This document shows, piece by piece, positions 35,557 to 44,749 of a stretch of 64,000 nt of DNA (the stretch's first letter is position 1; each line of letters starts with the position of its first letter). The stretch lies in contig NZ_JH993797.1 in the NCBI RefSeq assembly GCF_000316115.1, forward strand, positions 916,486-980,485, in the 5' to 3' direction. The translations under genes and the position numbers were made by a program. The notes below the pieces were generated by a model that searched no databases, was not told the DNA's origin, and worked only from the letters and a program-made list of their open reading frames with translations. This DNA comes from Leptolyngbya sp. PCC 7375. GTDB taxonomy: Bacteria > Cyanobacteriota > Cyanobacteriia > Phormidesmidales > Phormidesmidaceae.

Positions 35557-35575
35557 AATCAGAATTATTCTGATT
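35557..35575. promoter_or_regulatory. 19-bp perfect palindrome sharing the same core
   Basis: AATCAGAATTATTCTGATT, symmetric about 35566. It carries the same CAGAAT-N-ATTCTG core as the palindrome at 35520-35550. The two centres are 31 bp apart, about three helical turns, so two bound dimers would sit on the same DNA face. Confidence 0.6.
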
Positions 35576-35828
35576 TGACAATAATTCCTCTCTGTTTGCC
35601 TTAAAAATTGAAAATGTGCCCTTGGGATGGTTTAGGTATACGTTGATAAACACCTGGTGCTAAAGCATTTTCAGGGGTTTTGGGCAGCAGGCAAGATATT
35701 TATGATGCGATGGCTGATTTAGGGAATGCACCGGTCTAGAGCTATGGCTATTTAACGGTGCTTCACCACTAAAGTCATCCCAAGGATCAGCAATGCCGAT
35801 ATTATTTAGACACAAATTTTAATTATTT

Positions 35829-36281
35829 ATGCCAGCGGCATGGGTACCGATGAATACAGATAGCTCGATACAAACAGCTAGAACCATCCGTATTGCGGTT
35901 GATATTGGCATTGTTGTTGCTAAAATGGAGCGTTCCCTCAGCTTTTATCGAGACTTATTAGGGTTGTCAGTTGTTGCAGAGGTAACAACCTCACTCATGG
36001 GTAAAGGGCGTATGGTGCAACTCCAGCATGGCGAGTCCCTAATTAAGCTAGTGGAGTTACACAACCCCCCTTCTAAGCCCGGCCCAACAGATATCTCAGA
36101 ATTTTTAGGCTACCGATATATTACCCTGCTCGTTACTGAGCTAGATGTCATTATGGCCAAGATTAAAGCTCAAAACATCTCTATTGTGCTACCCGTTACA
36201 CAGCTGAGCAACGGGACCAGAATTACTATGGTAAAGGATCCTGACGGTAACATTGTTGAGTTCGCCCAAGAAGTGAATTAA
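35829..36281 (+). CDS. VOC-superfamily protein
   Basis: 150 aa; the true start may be the second ATG at 35850 (MNTDSSIQTART), as neither has a clear ribosome-binding site. VOC pattern: IRIAVDIGIVVAKMERSLSFYRDLLGLSVV opens the first module, and FLGYRYITLLVTELDVIMAKI opens the second. The closing TMVKDPDGNIVEFAQE is the classic glyoxalase/dioxygenase C-terminal signature with its metal-ligand Glu. The first metal position is Asp (AVDIG) rather than His. The substrate is unknown. It is separated from the palindromes by 250 bp containing no gene. Confidence 0.85.
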   Translation: MPAAWVPMNTDSSIQTARTIRIAVDIGIVVAKMERSLSFYRDLLGLSVVAEVTTSLMGKGRMVQLQHGESLIKLVELHNPPSKPGPTDISEFLGYRYITLLVTELDVIMAKIKAQNISIVLPVTQLSNGTRITMVKDPDGNIVEFAQEVN

Positions 36282-36412
36282 ATCACATCTGACAAATTTT
36301 GATAGATGTTCTATAGTTTGTATTAGTTTATCCAAATTAAAGTCCTGTGACTTTTAGGTAGCATAAAGTATCAAAGCCGACAGGCATGAGACACTGAGCA
36401 CAGTATAAGAAA

Positions 36413-36440
36413 AGCTATGTGTTCTTAAGAACACATAGCT
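36413..36440. promoter_or_regulatory. 28-bp perfect palindrome upstream of the DUF1816 gene
   Basis: AGCTATGTGTTCTT followed immediately by its exact reverse complement, with no spacer. The ATG of the DUF1816 gene is 30 bp further on. A spacer-free palindrome of this length is more like a protein-binding operator than an RNA hairpin, but a cruciform or mRNA stem is possible. Confidence 0.55.
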
Positions 36441-36470
36441 ACGTTTATCTCACCGACCCATCTAATCATT

Positions 36471-36713
36471 ATGGCGAACCTTATCAATCAGGTGTTTGAC
36501 CTGCTTAACCAGTCTTGGTGGCTGGAAATAATGGCTACATCTCCAAGTTGTGGATATTTTTTCGGTCCCTTTAATTCGGAAAGCGAAGCGCTACAAGAAC
36601 AATTGCGTTACGTAAAAGCCATAGAACGCCAGGGACGTGAAGTTTTACTAGTATCGGTTGTCCGCCGTCAGGCCCCCAAAAGGCGTATGGTGGATTACTC
36701 TGAGGCGGCTTAA
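36471..36713 (+). CDS. DUF1816-domain protein
   Basis: 80 aa. The domain is recognised by WWLEIMATSPSCGYFFGPFNSESEALQEQ and the following YVKAIERQGREVLLVSVVRR. The family is small, almost confined to cyanobacteria and without known biochemistry; it is often found near stress or phycobilisome-degradation genes. The basic C-terminal tail (RRQAPKRRMVDY) is slightly extended. A 28-bp perfect palindrome sits in its leader. Confidence 0.85.
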   Translation: MANLINQVFDLLNQSWWLEIMATSPSCGYFFGPFNSESEALQEQLRYVKAIERQGREVLLVSVVRRQAPKRRMVDYSEAA

Positions 36714-36810
36714 TTGACGCAATATTCTTTTCTTACAGTATTTTTTGTATCTCCAGGCTGCTCCTGAAGAACAGGCTCTAGATAGCCGTTCCGGTTTACC
36801 AAAACATCAA

Positions 36811-36857
36811 CTACTTATTCCTAAGCCTTGTAGTACAAAGACTTTAGGAATAAGTAG
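36811..36857. terminator. Long hairpin between convergent DUF1816 and SDR genes
   Basis: CTACTTATTCCTAA (36811-36824) pairs perfectly with TTAGGAATAAGTAG (36844-36857). Inside the loop TTGTA-G-TACAA can also pair. It lies between two convergent genes and could end transcription from both sides, although the flanking T-runs are weak (GTTTGTT on the right). Confidence 0.5.
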
Positions 36858-36988
36858 GTTTGTTAAGTATTAAGCATAAATACTCATTTGATTGTTATGT
36901 GCAGAGTACTTATCGTGGATGAGTCTATGGATGAATGGGTGGATGAAATCGCTGCCAAATTAGAGGTATGCCTAAGGCATTGTTGTCC

Positions 36989-37810
36989 TCATCCCGGCTT
37001 CTCATCAGACTGTGTGATCGCAGCCAAAACTGTCTCGATGATGCGTACAATCTCTTCAGTTTTTTGTGGATTGAGTGCATCCGGATGGGGCGATGCAAAT
37101 TGACCTGAATCATTGTCAAAATACTGGCCAGACGCAGCACTGAATTCATCTGCCAGAGCTGCACGAGTCAGGATTTCAGCACCAATGCGAATATCACCAC
37201 CTGCCACGCCAAACGCCTGTTTCACCATTTTGCTGCCAAGCATTGAGCCGGGATTGACCACAATAATGATCGGGCTGTTTTCTTTAGAAGCAAGCACGCG
37301 CGACCACATTGTAATCGCCAGCTTGCTTTGGGCGTAAGCGGAAAAGTCTTCGGTTAGTTTAATCTGACCCGTTAATGCATTTGGTTCAACGGGTGACTGG
37401 GCTGCGGAGGACACATTAACGACTCGTCCGGACGCTCCCATCAATGGCATAAGCCGTTGCGTTAACAGATAAGGTGCGATCGCATTGACAACAAACCGCA
37501 CATCCAGACCATCCTGCGTCACCGGATTGGACGCGCTATAGACACCTGCATTATTGATCAATACGTCAAGTCTTGTGTGTCGTTCAGTAACAGCCTCCGC
37601 GAGAGCCTCCACATCAGCCATACGAGAGAAATCAGCTACGTAGCTTTCAACCGGCCCTTTGTCTGTAGCCAGGATTTCTACCAACTTCTCCAGTTTTGCT
37701 CGGTTACGCCCATGTAACAAGACATTGTGGCCCAATGAGACTAACATCCTGGCCGTTTCCAGGCCGATGCCGTCGGTTGACCCCGTCACCAGAATAGTCT
37801 TTGTCATCAT
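36989..37810 (-). CDS. Short-chain dehydrogenase/reductase (WW-oxidoreductase-like group)
   Basis: 273 aa from the ATG at 37810 (MMTKTILVTGSTDGIG), which has GAGG about 7 nt upstream; the frame open to 37834 adds eight unlikely residues. Cofactor loop TGSTDGIG, then LHGRNRAKLEKL (the Arg suggests NADPH), NNAG in DVLINNAGVYS, catalytic Ser in VNVSSAAQ and YAQSK. The C-terminal NPGSMLGSKMVKQAFG and the long substrate lid place it with retinol-dehydrogenase-like or WWOX-like SDRs. It is monocistronic and its substrate is unknown. Confidence 0.88.
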   Translation of the reverse strand: MMTKTILVTGSTDGIGLETARMLVSLGHNVLLHGRNRAKLEKLVEILATDKGPVESYVADFSRMADVEALAEAVTERHTRLDVLINNAGVYSASNPVTQDGLDVRFVVNAIAPYLLTQRLMPLMGASGRVVNVSSAAQSPVEPNALTGQIKLTEDFSAYAQSKLAITMWSRVLASKENSPIIIVVNPGSMLGSKMVKQAFGVAGGDIRIGAEILTRAALADEFSAASGQYFDNDSGQFASPHPDALNPQKTEEIVRIIETVLAAITQSDEKPG

Positions 37811-37947
37811 TTTGTTTCCTCGCGCAGAACACAATTAACCTGGCATTGCGGCTCCTTAGAATGACTTTAGTGGTGAAACATCGTAAATAGTCATAGCTCT
37901 AGACCAGTGCATCCCTTAAATCTACAATCGCATCCATCTACGCATCA

Positions 37948-38319
37948 ATGAATACTCTTGTTTCATATTTTGAGATACCTGTTACCAATATAGATCGAGC
38001 AGTCGCTTTCTATGGGGCTGTTTTTTCCAATACATTGGAACGCACGACGATCGACGGTGTAGACATGGCACTGTTTCCAGTCACGGAAGAGGGTCGAGGT
38101 ATATCGGGTGCACTGGCTCAGGGAGAAAGCTATGTTCCTTCAAAAGAAGGGCCACGGCTCTACTTTTCGGTGGCTAATATTGACCTTACTCTGAGTCGGG
38201 TAGTCGCTGTAGGCGGAAAAGTGGCGTATCCCAAAACATCGATTGGGGAATTGGGGTGGGTGGCTGAATTTGAAGATACAGAAGGAAACTTGATTGCTTT
38301 ACATTCAAACCATGGGTGA
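37948..38319 (+). CDS. VOC-superfamily protein (single-domain, YaeR/PhnB-like)
   Basis: 123 aa. Opens with LVSYFEIPVTNIDRAVAFYGAVFSNTLERT, the standard first module. The second module is RLYFSVANIDLTLSRVVAVGGKVAYPKTS and the closing EFEDTEGNLIALHSNHG carries the usual metal-ligand region, here with Leu-His rather than Glu. This form is common in hypothetical glyoxalase-like proteins with a DUF-type annotation. The substrate is unknown. Confidence 0.88.
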   Translation: MNTLVSYFEIPVTNIDRAVAFYGAVFSNTLERTTIDGVDMALFPVTEEGRGISGALAQGESYVPSKEGPRLYFSVANIDLTLSRVVAVGGKVAYPKTSIGELGWVAEFEDTEGNLIALHSNHG

Positions 38320-38450
38320 TCAAGCAGTACTATCTATCGCGAGAATTCATGCCGTATGGCTCGGTGGCAAGATAGCAAGATTTGGATTGTCAATGGCTAT
38401 CTGACGCTTGAAAATGATGTCTGTATCGTTTGATCTGTGAGAACGACATC

Positions 38451-39218
38451 ATGAATCATGTGCTTTCCAATAAAGTTGCTATTGTGACAGGTGCCAGTGC
38501 TGGTATTGGCTACGCAACTGCCAAACTTTTTGCTGAAGCAGGAGCTGCAGTTATTGTCGCAGCGAGGCGGCAGGATAAACTCGGTGAGCTGGTTGATGCC
38601 ATTGGTCATGCAGGTGGACAGGCAGTGGCTTTGGCAGGAGATGTGAAAGATGAGGCATTTGCTAAAGCTCTAGTGACGTTAGCACTAAAAGAATTCGGAG
38701 GGTTAGACATCGCGTTTAATAATGCAGGGATTACCGGCATACCTGGCTCTGTAACTGACCTATCCCTTGATGACTGGAACAATGTCCTTGCCACTAACCT
38801 GACCAGTTCATACCTGGGGGCAAAATACCAGCTACCGGCCATGGTCAATCGCGGTGGTGGTTCCTTGATCTTTACCTCGACCTTTGTTGGCTACACTGTA
38901 GGCATGCCTGGAATGGCGGCCTACGCTGCAAGCAAAGCGGGTTTGATTGGTCTCACGAAGGTGCTCGCTGTTGAATACGGCAAGCAACAAATTCGGGTCA
39001 ATGCCTTACTGCCAGGGGGCACCGATACACCCATGGGACGTGATTTTGCCAATACGCCAGAGACCTTAGCCTTTGTACAAAATCTCCATGCACTAAAGCG
39101 CATAGCAACACCCCATGAAATTGCAGCATCAGCTCTCTATCTGGCGTCAGATGCTGCAAGTTTCACCACGGGGTCAGCCATGCTGGTAGACGGTGGTGTA
39201 TCCATTAACCGCGTGTGA
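38451..39218 (+). CDS. Short-chain dehydrogenase/reductase (FabG-like)
   Basis: 255 aa from the ATG at 38451 (MNHVLSNKVAIVTGASAGIG). NADP loop TGASAGIG, AARRQDKL, NNAG in IAFNNAGITG, catalytic Ser in FTSTFVG and YAASKAG. The end SAMLVDGGVSINRV is the classical SDR C-terminus with the GG that closes the cofactor site. It belongs to the broad FabG/glucose-dehydrogenase-like group; because FabG itself is usually with fatty-acid genes, this is likely a paralogue with another substrate. Confidence 0.9.
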   Translation: MNHVLSNKVAIVTGASAGIGYATAKLFAEAGAAVIVAARRQDKLGELVDAIGHAGGQAVALAGDVKDEAFAKALVTLALKEFGGLDIAFNNAGITGIPGSVTDLSLDDWNNVLATNLTSSYLGAKYQLPAMVNRGGGSLIFTSTFVGYTVGMPGMAAYAASKAGLIGLTKVLAVEYGKQQIRVNALLPGGTDTPMGRDFANTPETLAFVQNLHALKRIATPHEIAASALYLASDAASFTTGSAMLVDGGVSINRV

Positions 39219-39245
39219 TCAAGCTTATTTACGGAATGACTAAGA

Positions 39246-40172
39246 CTAAGTGCGCTTTAGTGTAGGAAATTTTTCATCGATCAGGTCAGAACAGAGCTCT
39301 TCTAGCTGCTGGTATAGATAGGTCTGATCTACCAGCTCAACTAACTTTAGCTTTTTCTTGCGTTTATCGGCATGGGCTTTCTGAGTATTAATAGTGTCAG
39401 GATCTATGCCAAGGAAGCTGGAAATCTCTTCAATTTTTGAACGAATCTCTCTTGTTTTCAACGTTAAAAGCTGCTGTTTAGGCACTGAGTTGATGACAAA
39501 TTGATTATGGTCTCTCCAATAGGATAAATAGCTGGCAACAGGATAAAGTCCTGCTTGCCCTAGGGCAGTGTCATATTTTGTAAATGGATGCCTGTAGCGA
39601 CCATAGCGATAATCTTCTAATTCTCTCCAAAACGGTTTATGACGACTACCATAATTACGATTAATTTCTGACTCTAGCCAGCTGAGGGGGTCCCTAACGG
39701 TAAAAATAAACTTGGCCTGTGGAAAGCTTTTGGCCAACACATCAGCTACATGATGTAGATAATGGGCAGCTTCCAGCTCCAAAGACATTTTTTTGTCACG
39801 CCACTTGAGCACGCTTTGAATGTCCGCATAGGAATACGGGCCCGTTTCCCATTTGAGTAAATGGTAGATGGCATAATACGCATGGGGCTCATGTAACGCA
39901 CCATAGTGATGCTGAAACATGTGGGCTATGGAATGGGTACCGCTCCTTGGTGTACCAATACAGTAAGCATGAAAACAACGTTTTCTACTGGCTGGTAAAA
40001 CAGCATTAGCCTTAGAGACCCAAAACTCTCTTTTAAGACTAAGACTAAGGCGGATATCTATTTCTCTATCGGCAACATTAGCCCTGAACGTATTGGCTAA
40101 AATTTGACTGCTAGCAAGATTCATTAGGGTATTCGTATCAGCCCATAGGCATTTATGGGAAAAGGTGGCCAA
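39246..40172 (-). CDS. Sulfotransferase-family protein
   Basis: 308 aa, or about 292 if the second ATG near 40124 (MNLASSQIL) is used. The 5'-phosphosulfate loop of PAPS-dependent sulfotransferases is visible as CIGTPRSGTHSI (about 71-82). The 3'-phosphate motif is FIFTVRDPLSWLES, with the Arg and Ser at the right spacing. The family transfers sulfate from PAPS to hydroxyls or amines of carbohydrates, lipids or proteins. It is divergent from the adjacent glycosyltransferase and overlaps only that gene's non-coding upstream frame. A polysaccharide-modifying role fits the neighbour but is not shown. Confidence 0.88.
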   Translation of the reverse strand: MATFSHKCLWADTNTLMNLASSQILANTFRANVADREIDIRLSLSLKREFWVSKANAVLPASRKRCFHAYCIGTPRSGTHSIAHMFQHHYGALHEPHAYYAIYHLLKWETGPYSYADIQSVLKWRDKKMSLELEAAHYLHHVADVLAKSFPQAKFIFTVRDPLSWLESEINRNYGSRHKPFWRELEDYRYGRYRHPFTKYDTALGQAGLYPVASYLSYWRDHNQFVINSVPKQQLLTLKTREIRSKIEEISSFLGIDPDTINTQKAHADKRKKKLKLVELVDQTYLYQQLEELCSDLIDEKFPTLKRT

Positions 40173-40250
40173 TGCCTATCTAAATCTAGTAAGCCCATTT
40201 CCCCTCAGATTTGGCACAATAGCGAAAAGCGCCTAAAGAGACCAGGAATC

Positions 40251-41198
40251 ATGGATTCAGAATCGCTATCGTTCAGTATTGTGATTACCACATATAACCG
40301 GGTGGAGCTGTTGAAACGTGCGATCGCAACCGCGCTTGATCAAACCGTGCCATGTCAGGTAATTGTGGTCGATAACGCCTCCACTGACGGTACCCAGGCG
40401 TATGTCGAAAGCCTGGGCGATCAGGTGCTTTACCATCGCAATCCTACCAATGCCAACCACTCCGGGGCTGTCAATGCAGGGGTGGAACGAGCCACGGGTG
40501 ACTGGATTAAGCTGGTGGATGACGATGACTATCTGACACCTAACTGTATTGAAGAAATGATCAGGGCCATTCAGCAGCGTCCTGAAGCCGTGATTTGTTC
40601 CTGTCAGGCGGCCCAGGTGAATGGCGAGGGGCAAGAACTGAGTCGCACCCCTGTGACCGGTCCGGGGCAGGCATTTTATATTCCCCAGGCAGACATCCAC
40701 TACGGCATGTTTTTAGAGGTGGTCCCCTTCGGCACCCCGATTCAGGTGGCTGTACGCCGCGATGCCTTTATGAAATCGGGCGGCTGGGACCCAGGTATGA
40801 CCGGCTTTGATGATATTGACTCCTGGATTCGTGTTGCTGACTACGGGGATGCCCTATTTATCAATCAATGCCTGACTTACCGTACTGTGTGGCCAGGGGG
40901 TTACGACCAAAAAATCACGCTTCAGCGTCGTCTCGACACTAATGTCCTGATTAAAGAACGCATCTACCAGCACGTTAGCCCCAAACATCAAGACAAGCTG
41001 CCGACATTGAAAACGATTCGTCACTACCTCAGCCTGCACTGGATGATCGTCGCCCTCAAACAAAAACAAATCCCTAGCGCCCTAAGTTTTGGCATTCCTG
41101 CCATTTTTTCCCCTAAAGCCTGGCAATTACTCCAACAGGCTGTTAACTTTCGCAAGCAAAAGTCCACCCCCCCCATTGCTAAGCTAGTGCTTGAATAA
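40251..41198 (+). CDS. Family 2 glycosyltransferase
   Basis: 315 aa from the ATG at 40251 (MDSESLSFSIVITTYNRVELL); the longer frame to 40155 would overlap the divergent sulfotransferase. GT-A fold: nucleotide-binding start SIVITTYNRVELLKRAIATAL, VVDNASTDGTQAYV, then the DXD motif in WIKLVDDDDYLTPN. GGWDPGMTGFDDIDSWIRVADYG gives the acceptor-side acidic residues. No membrane segments, so a soluble enzyme that acts at the membrane face on lipid-linked or protein acceptors. It ends 14 bp before the AAA-WD40 gene, which is on the same strand and may be co-transcribed by proximity only. Confidence 0.9.
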   Translation: MDSESLSFSIVITTYNRVELLKRAIATALDQTVPCQVIVVDNASTDGTQAYVESLGDQVLYHRNPTNANHSGAVNAGVERATGDWIKLVDDDDYLTPNCIEEMIRAIQQRPEAVICSCQAAQVNGEGQELSRTPVTGPGQAFYIPQADIHYGMFLEVVPFGTPIQVAVRRDAFMKSGGWDPGMTGFDDIDSWIRVADYGDALFINQCLTYRTVWPGGYDQKITLQRRLDTNVLIKERIYQHVSPKHQDKLPTLKTIRHYLSLHWMIVALKQKQIPSALSFGIPAIFSPKAWQLLQQAVNFRKQKSTPPIAKLVLE

Positions 41199-41212
41199 AT
41201 TACGCAACCCCT

Positions 41213-44200
41213 ATGGCCACCACCACATCCTTATCTTTTTACCAAGTTGGCGGTAGTCTTCATCCCCAGGCACCTACGTATATTAAACGACAGGCGGATG
41301 ATCACCTATACGAAAGTCTGGGACAAGGTGAGTTTTGCTATGTGTTTAATACTCGACAAATTGGTAAATCGAGCCTGCGGGTGAGAACAAAATATCGCCT
41401 GGAGCAAGACGGTGTTTGTTGTGCATCTATTGACCTGACCAACCTGGGTAGTGACAATGTTACTGCTGAAAAGTGGTACATGGGAATTGCTGCAGAGCTA
41501 TGGCGCAGCTTGCAATTAAATGGTGATTTCCAAGAATGGTGGCAGCAGGGGGATGGTCTTTCTGCCGTGCAGCGATTGGATCACTTTTTAAAGGATGTGA
41601 TTTTGCGGCAGCTTGCGGCGAAACGGATTGTTATTTTTATCGATGAAATTGATAGCGTGCTGGGGCTGCCGTTTGCGGCTGACGATCTGTTTGCCCTGAT
41701 TCGCTATTGCTATAACCAGCGAGTCGATAGCCCAGAGTACCGTCGCCTCACGTTTGCCCTATTTGGTGTGGCAACGCCCACCGACCTTTGCCAAAATCCT
41801 AACCGCACCCCATTTAACATTGGTACAGCCATCGAGCTGAGTGGGTTTACCGCTGCAGAGGCCATATCCCTTAGTTACTGGTTAAAACCAACGGTGGAGA
41901 ATGCCACTGAGACCCTGGAGCACATTTTAGCTTGGACCAATGGTCAGCCTTTCCTGACGCAGAAGCTGTGCCAGTTGGTGGTTGCTAAACTGGCCCCCCG
42001 CACAGAGATATATGTTGAACAGGCTTGGGTGGATGGTCTAGTGCGATCGCAGCTGATCAAAAACTGGGAATCCCAGGATGAACCCCCCCATTTGCGCATT
42101 ATCCAGGATCGGTTACTGGCTCACCCGCAGCTGATTAGTCGACTACTGGGGCGTTACAAAAAACTGTTATCCGGTCAAACCCTATCTTTAGAAGACAATC
42201 ACCTCCAAGAAGAACTGTTACTCTCAGGCTTGGTGGTCAAACAATCAGGTCACCTCAGTATTCGTAATCGAATTTATTCAGAGGTGTTTAACACCCAATG
42301 GGTGGACTACCATTTGGTGCGTTTACGTCCCTATTCCCAAGCATTCGAAGCCTGGGTTAACTCGGGTCAACAAGATCGTTCTCGATTGTTGCGCGGGCAG
42401 TCCCTCACTGAAGCCCAGGTCTGGGCTAAGGAACAACAGCTCAGCGACCTGGACTATAAATTTTTAGCAGACAGTGTTGCCGTTGATCGGCAAGAGGTAC
42501 AACAGGCATTAGAATCCGAGAGACTAAAGGAGTTGGAAGCTCGCCTGGAGGCGCAGCAGCGCAATGTCACCCTACAGCGGTTTCTACTGGTGGGTATGGG
42601 AGTGGCGTTTCTCAGCATTACGAGTATTGCCATGCTGGCCTATCGCCAGTCTCGCCAAACAATGCTAACTCGGCAAGATAACGAAAACAATCAAGCCCTG
42701 TCCATTAGCTACTATTCTGACGCCCTGTTTAACCAGAATAATCGTCTGAAATCTTTGTTAGAAGCGGTGCGAGCTGCGCAACAGCTACAACGCTTGCCGG
42801 TGCCTGCACCTGATGTGAAACAACAGGTAGAACAAACTCTCCGCCGCACTCTTCAGAGTATTACCGAAGCTAACCAACTGCGGGGCCATGGTGCACCTGT
42901 GTATGGGGTAACCTTTAGCCCAGATGGTAACTATTTAGCCTCAGCTAGCTGGGATAATACCCTCAAGCTATGGCGTGCCAATGGTCAGCTGATTACCACC
43001 CTGAGCGGACATACCAATGCTGTGTGGGATGTGGCCTTTAGTCCTGACAGTGAATATTTGGTGTCAGCCAGTGCCGATAACACCGCAAAAATTTGGCCCA
43101 TCAGCGATGATAGTGACATTCTCTCTGTGGTTGCGCCCCCTGTGACGTTAACGGGGCACGAGGGACGAGTCAATGATGTCGATATATCCTTGGATAGCCA
43201 AACGTTGGTGACCGGCAGTGACGATGGCCACCTAAGATTTTGGGATCGGACGGGCAAATTGTTGCTAGATATTCCCGCCCATAACGCTAGGGTCACGCAA
43301 GCTGCCATTAGCCCTGACGGTCTCATTTTGGCCACCGCCAGTGAAGACAACACCATTAAACTGTGGGATGCCACCAGCGGACAGTTATTAAACGAATTCA
43401 AAGAACATCAAGCCCCGGTATATGGCCTGGCCTTTAACCCCAGCGGTCGTGTCTTAGCCTCTGCCAGTGATGATCGGACCATTAAACTGTGGCACGTTAA
43501 CCCCGATGGCAGTCTTAAAAAGGGAGAGTCTGGCAAGAACTCAACCATTACCCTGGACGGGCATCAGGACCGTGTCTGGCATGTGAAATTTAGCCCTGAC
43601 GGTCGTCAACTTGCCTCGACTAGCCTCGACAACACCGTTAAATTATGGACCAGTAGTGGCACTCTGGTAACTACGCTAAATGGCCATGACTCTGGCACGT
43701 GGGGCATAGATTTTAGCCCTACTGGAGACGTCTTAGCCTCCAGCAGCGATGATGCAACCATCAGGCTATGGCGCTTAGATAAAATTCCGCAAACCCTGCA
43801 TGGGTACCAGGGACCGGCTACTAATCTAGCCATCAGTCAACAGACGATTGCTGCCGGTAGCTGGGATAAGACTATTCGGCTTTGGAGCTGGCAAGGTAAC
43901 TTTAAATCTAAACTAGAGGGCCATACTGACCGGATCTGGCAAGTGGCCTTTAGCCCTGATGGTCAAACGCTTGCTTCTGCTAGCTGGGACCAAACTGTCA
44001 AGCTGTGGACGGCTAAAGGAGACCCATTACAAACGTTGCGGGGTCACCAAGATCGGGTTTGGGGAGTCGCGTTTAGCCCCGAGGGAGATGAAGTGGCATC
44101 GGCCAGTTGGGACCAAACCATTAAGCTATGGACGCTGGATGGAGAACTTTTGCGCACGTTACAGGGTCATCGAGATCGGGTCTATGGCGTGGCTTACAGT

Positions 44201-44749
44201 CCTGATGGCAGTTATTTAGTGTCGGCAGGGTGGGATCACACCATCAAAATTTGGAATCGGCAAGGGCAACTGCTGAGAAGTATCCATGGCCATCGAGCCC
44301 CCATTTGGGGAGTGGCCGTCAGTCCGGACAGTCAGCTGATTGCGACTGCTAGCGCCGACCATACGATCAAAATTTGGTCGACTTCAGGGCGTCTGATCAC
44401 CACCCTAGACGGTCATCGGGCCAGGGTTCACAGTGTAGCCTTTAGCCCGGACGGCAAGCTCCTGGCATCCAGCAGCTACGATCGGACTGTACGTATCTGG
44501 CGACAGGACGGTACTCTTGTAACAACCCTGTATGGCCACAACGGGTCTACTTGGGGGGTCGCTTTCAGTGCTGACGGTCAAACGCTGCTTTCTAGCGGTC
44601 ATGATCGGAGAATCATCCTGTGGGATTGGCAGGATAGCCGTAGCTTTGAACAACTGCTAGAGGATGGCTGTCGTTGGCTCGATAATTACCTTGCCCATGG
44701 AGATAACCTGTCTGATGCTGATCGTCAGCTATGTAGCGGGGGGATTTAG
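41213..44749 (+). CDS. AAA-like ATPase (AAA_35) fused to 14 WD40 repeats
   Basis: 1178 aa. Residues about 8-400 form the AAA-like module: Walker A FNTRQIGKSSLRVRT (GKS at 51-53) and Walker B RIVIFIDEIDSVLGL. A helical stretch and one hydrophobic segment (about 458-478, FLLVGMGVAFLSITSIAML) follow. From about residue 560 to 1150 there are fourteen WD40 repeats, each with a GH...SPDG...ASAS.D.TIKLW pattern, enough for two seven-bladed propellers. The eighth repeat is degenerate (HGYQGP). The repeats are recent and similar to one another. Such proteins are STAND-like NTPase switches in signalling or defence; the propellers would sense a ligand. The trigger is unknown. Confidence 0.92.
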   Translation: MATTTSLSFYQVGGSLHPQAPTYIKRQADDHLYESLGQGEFCYVFNTRQIGKSSLRVRTKYRLEQDGVCCASIDLTNLGSDNVTAEKWYMGIAAELWRSLQLNGDFQEWWQQGDGLSAVQRLDHFLKDVILRQLAAKRIVIFIDEIDSVLGLPFAADDLFALIRYCYNQRVDSPEYRRLTFALFGVATPTDLCQNPNRTPFNIGTAIELSGFTAAEAISLSYWLKPTVENATETLEHILAWTNGQPFLTQKLCQLVVAKLAPRTEIYVEQAWVDGLVRSQLIKNWESQDEPPHLRIIQDRLLAHPQLISRLLGRYKKLLSGQTLSLEDNHLQEELLLSGLVVKQSGHLSIRNRIYSEVFNTQWVDYHLVRLRPYSQAFEAWVNSGQQDRSRLLRGQSLTEAQVWAKEQQLSDLDYKFLADSVAVDRQEVQQALESERLKELEARLEAQQRNVTLQRFLLVGMGVAFLSITSIAMLAYRQSRQTMLTRQDNENNQALSISYYSDALFNQNNRLKSLLEAVRAAQQLQRLPVPAPDVKQQVEQTLRRTLQSITEANQLRGHGAPVYGVTFSPDGNYLASASWDNTLKLWRANGQLITTLSGHTNAVWDVAFSPDSEYLVSASADNTAKIWPISDDSDILSVVAPPVTLTGHEGRVNDVDISLDSQTLVTGSDDGHLRFWDRTGKLLLDIPAHNARVTQAAISPDGLILATASEDNTIKLWDATSGQLLNEFKEHQAPVYGLAFNPSGRVLASASDDRTIKLWHVNPDGSLKKGESGKNSTITLDGHQDRVWHVKFSPDGRQLASTSLDNTVKLWTSSGTLVTTLNGHDSGTWGIDFSPTGDVLASSSDDATIRLWRLDKIPQTLHGYQGPATNLAISQQTIAAGSWDKTIRLWSWQGNFKSKLEGHTDRIWQVAFSPDGQTLASASWDQTVKLWTAKGDPLQTLRGHQDRVWGVAFSPEGDEVASASWDQTIKLWTLDGELLRTLQGHRDRVYGVAYSPDGSYLVSAGWDHTIKIWNRQGQLLRSIHGHRAPIWGVAVSPDSQLIATASADHTIKIWSTSGRLITTLDGHRARVHSVAFSPDGKLLASSSYDRTVRIWRQDGTLVTTLYGHNGSTWGVAFSADGQTLLSSGHDRRIILWDWQDSRSFEQLLEDGCRWLDNYLAHGDNLSDADRQLCSGGI

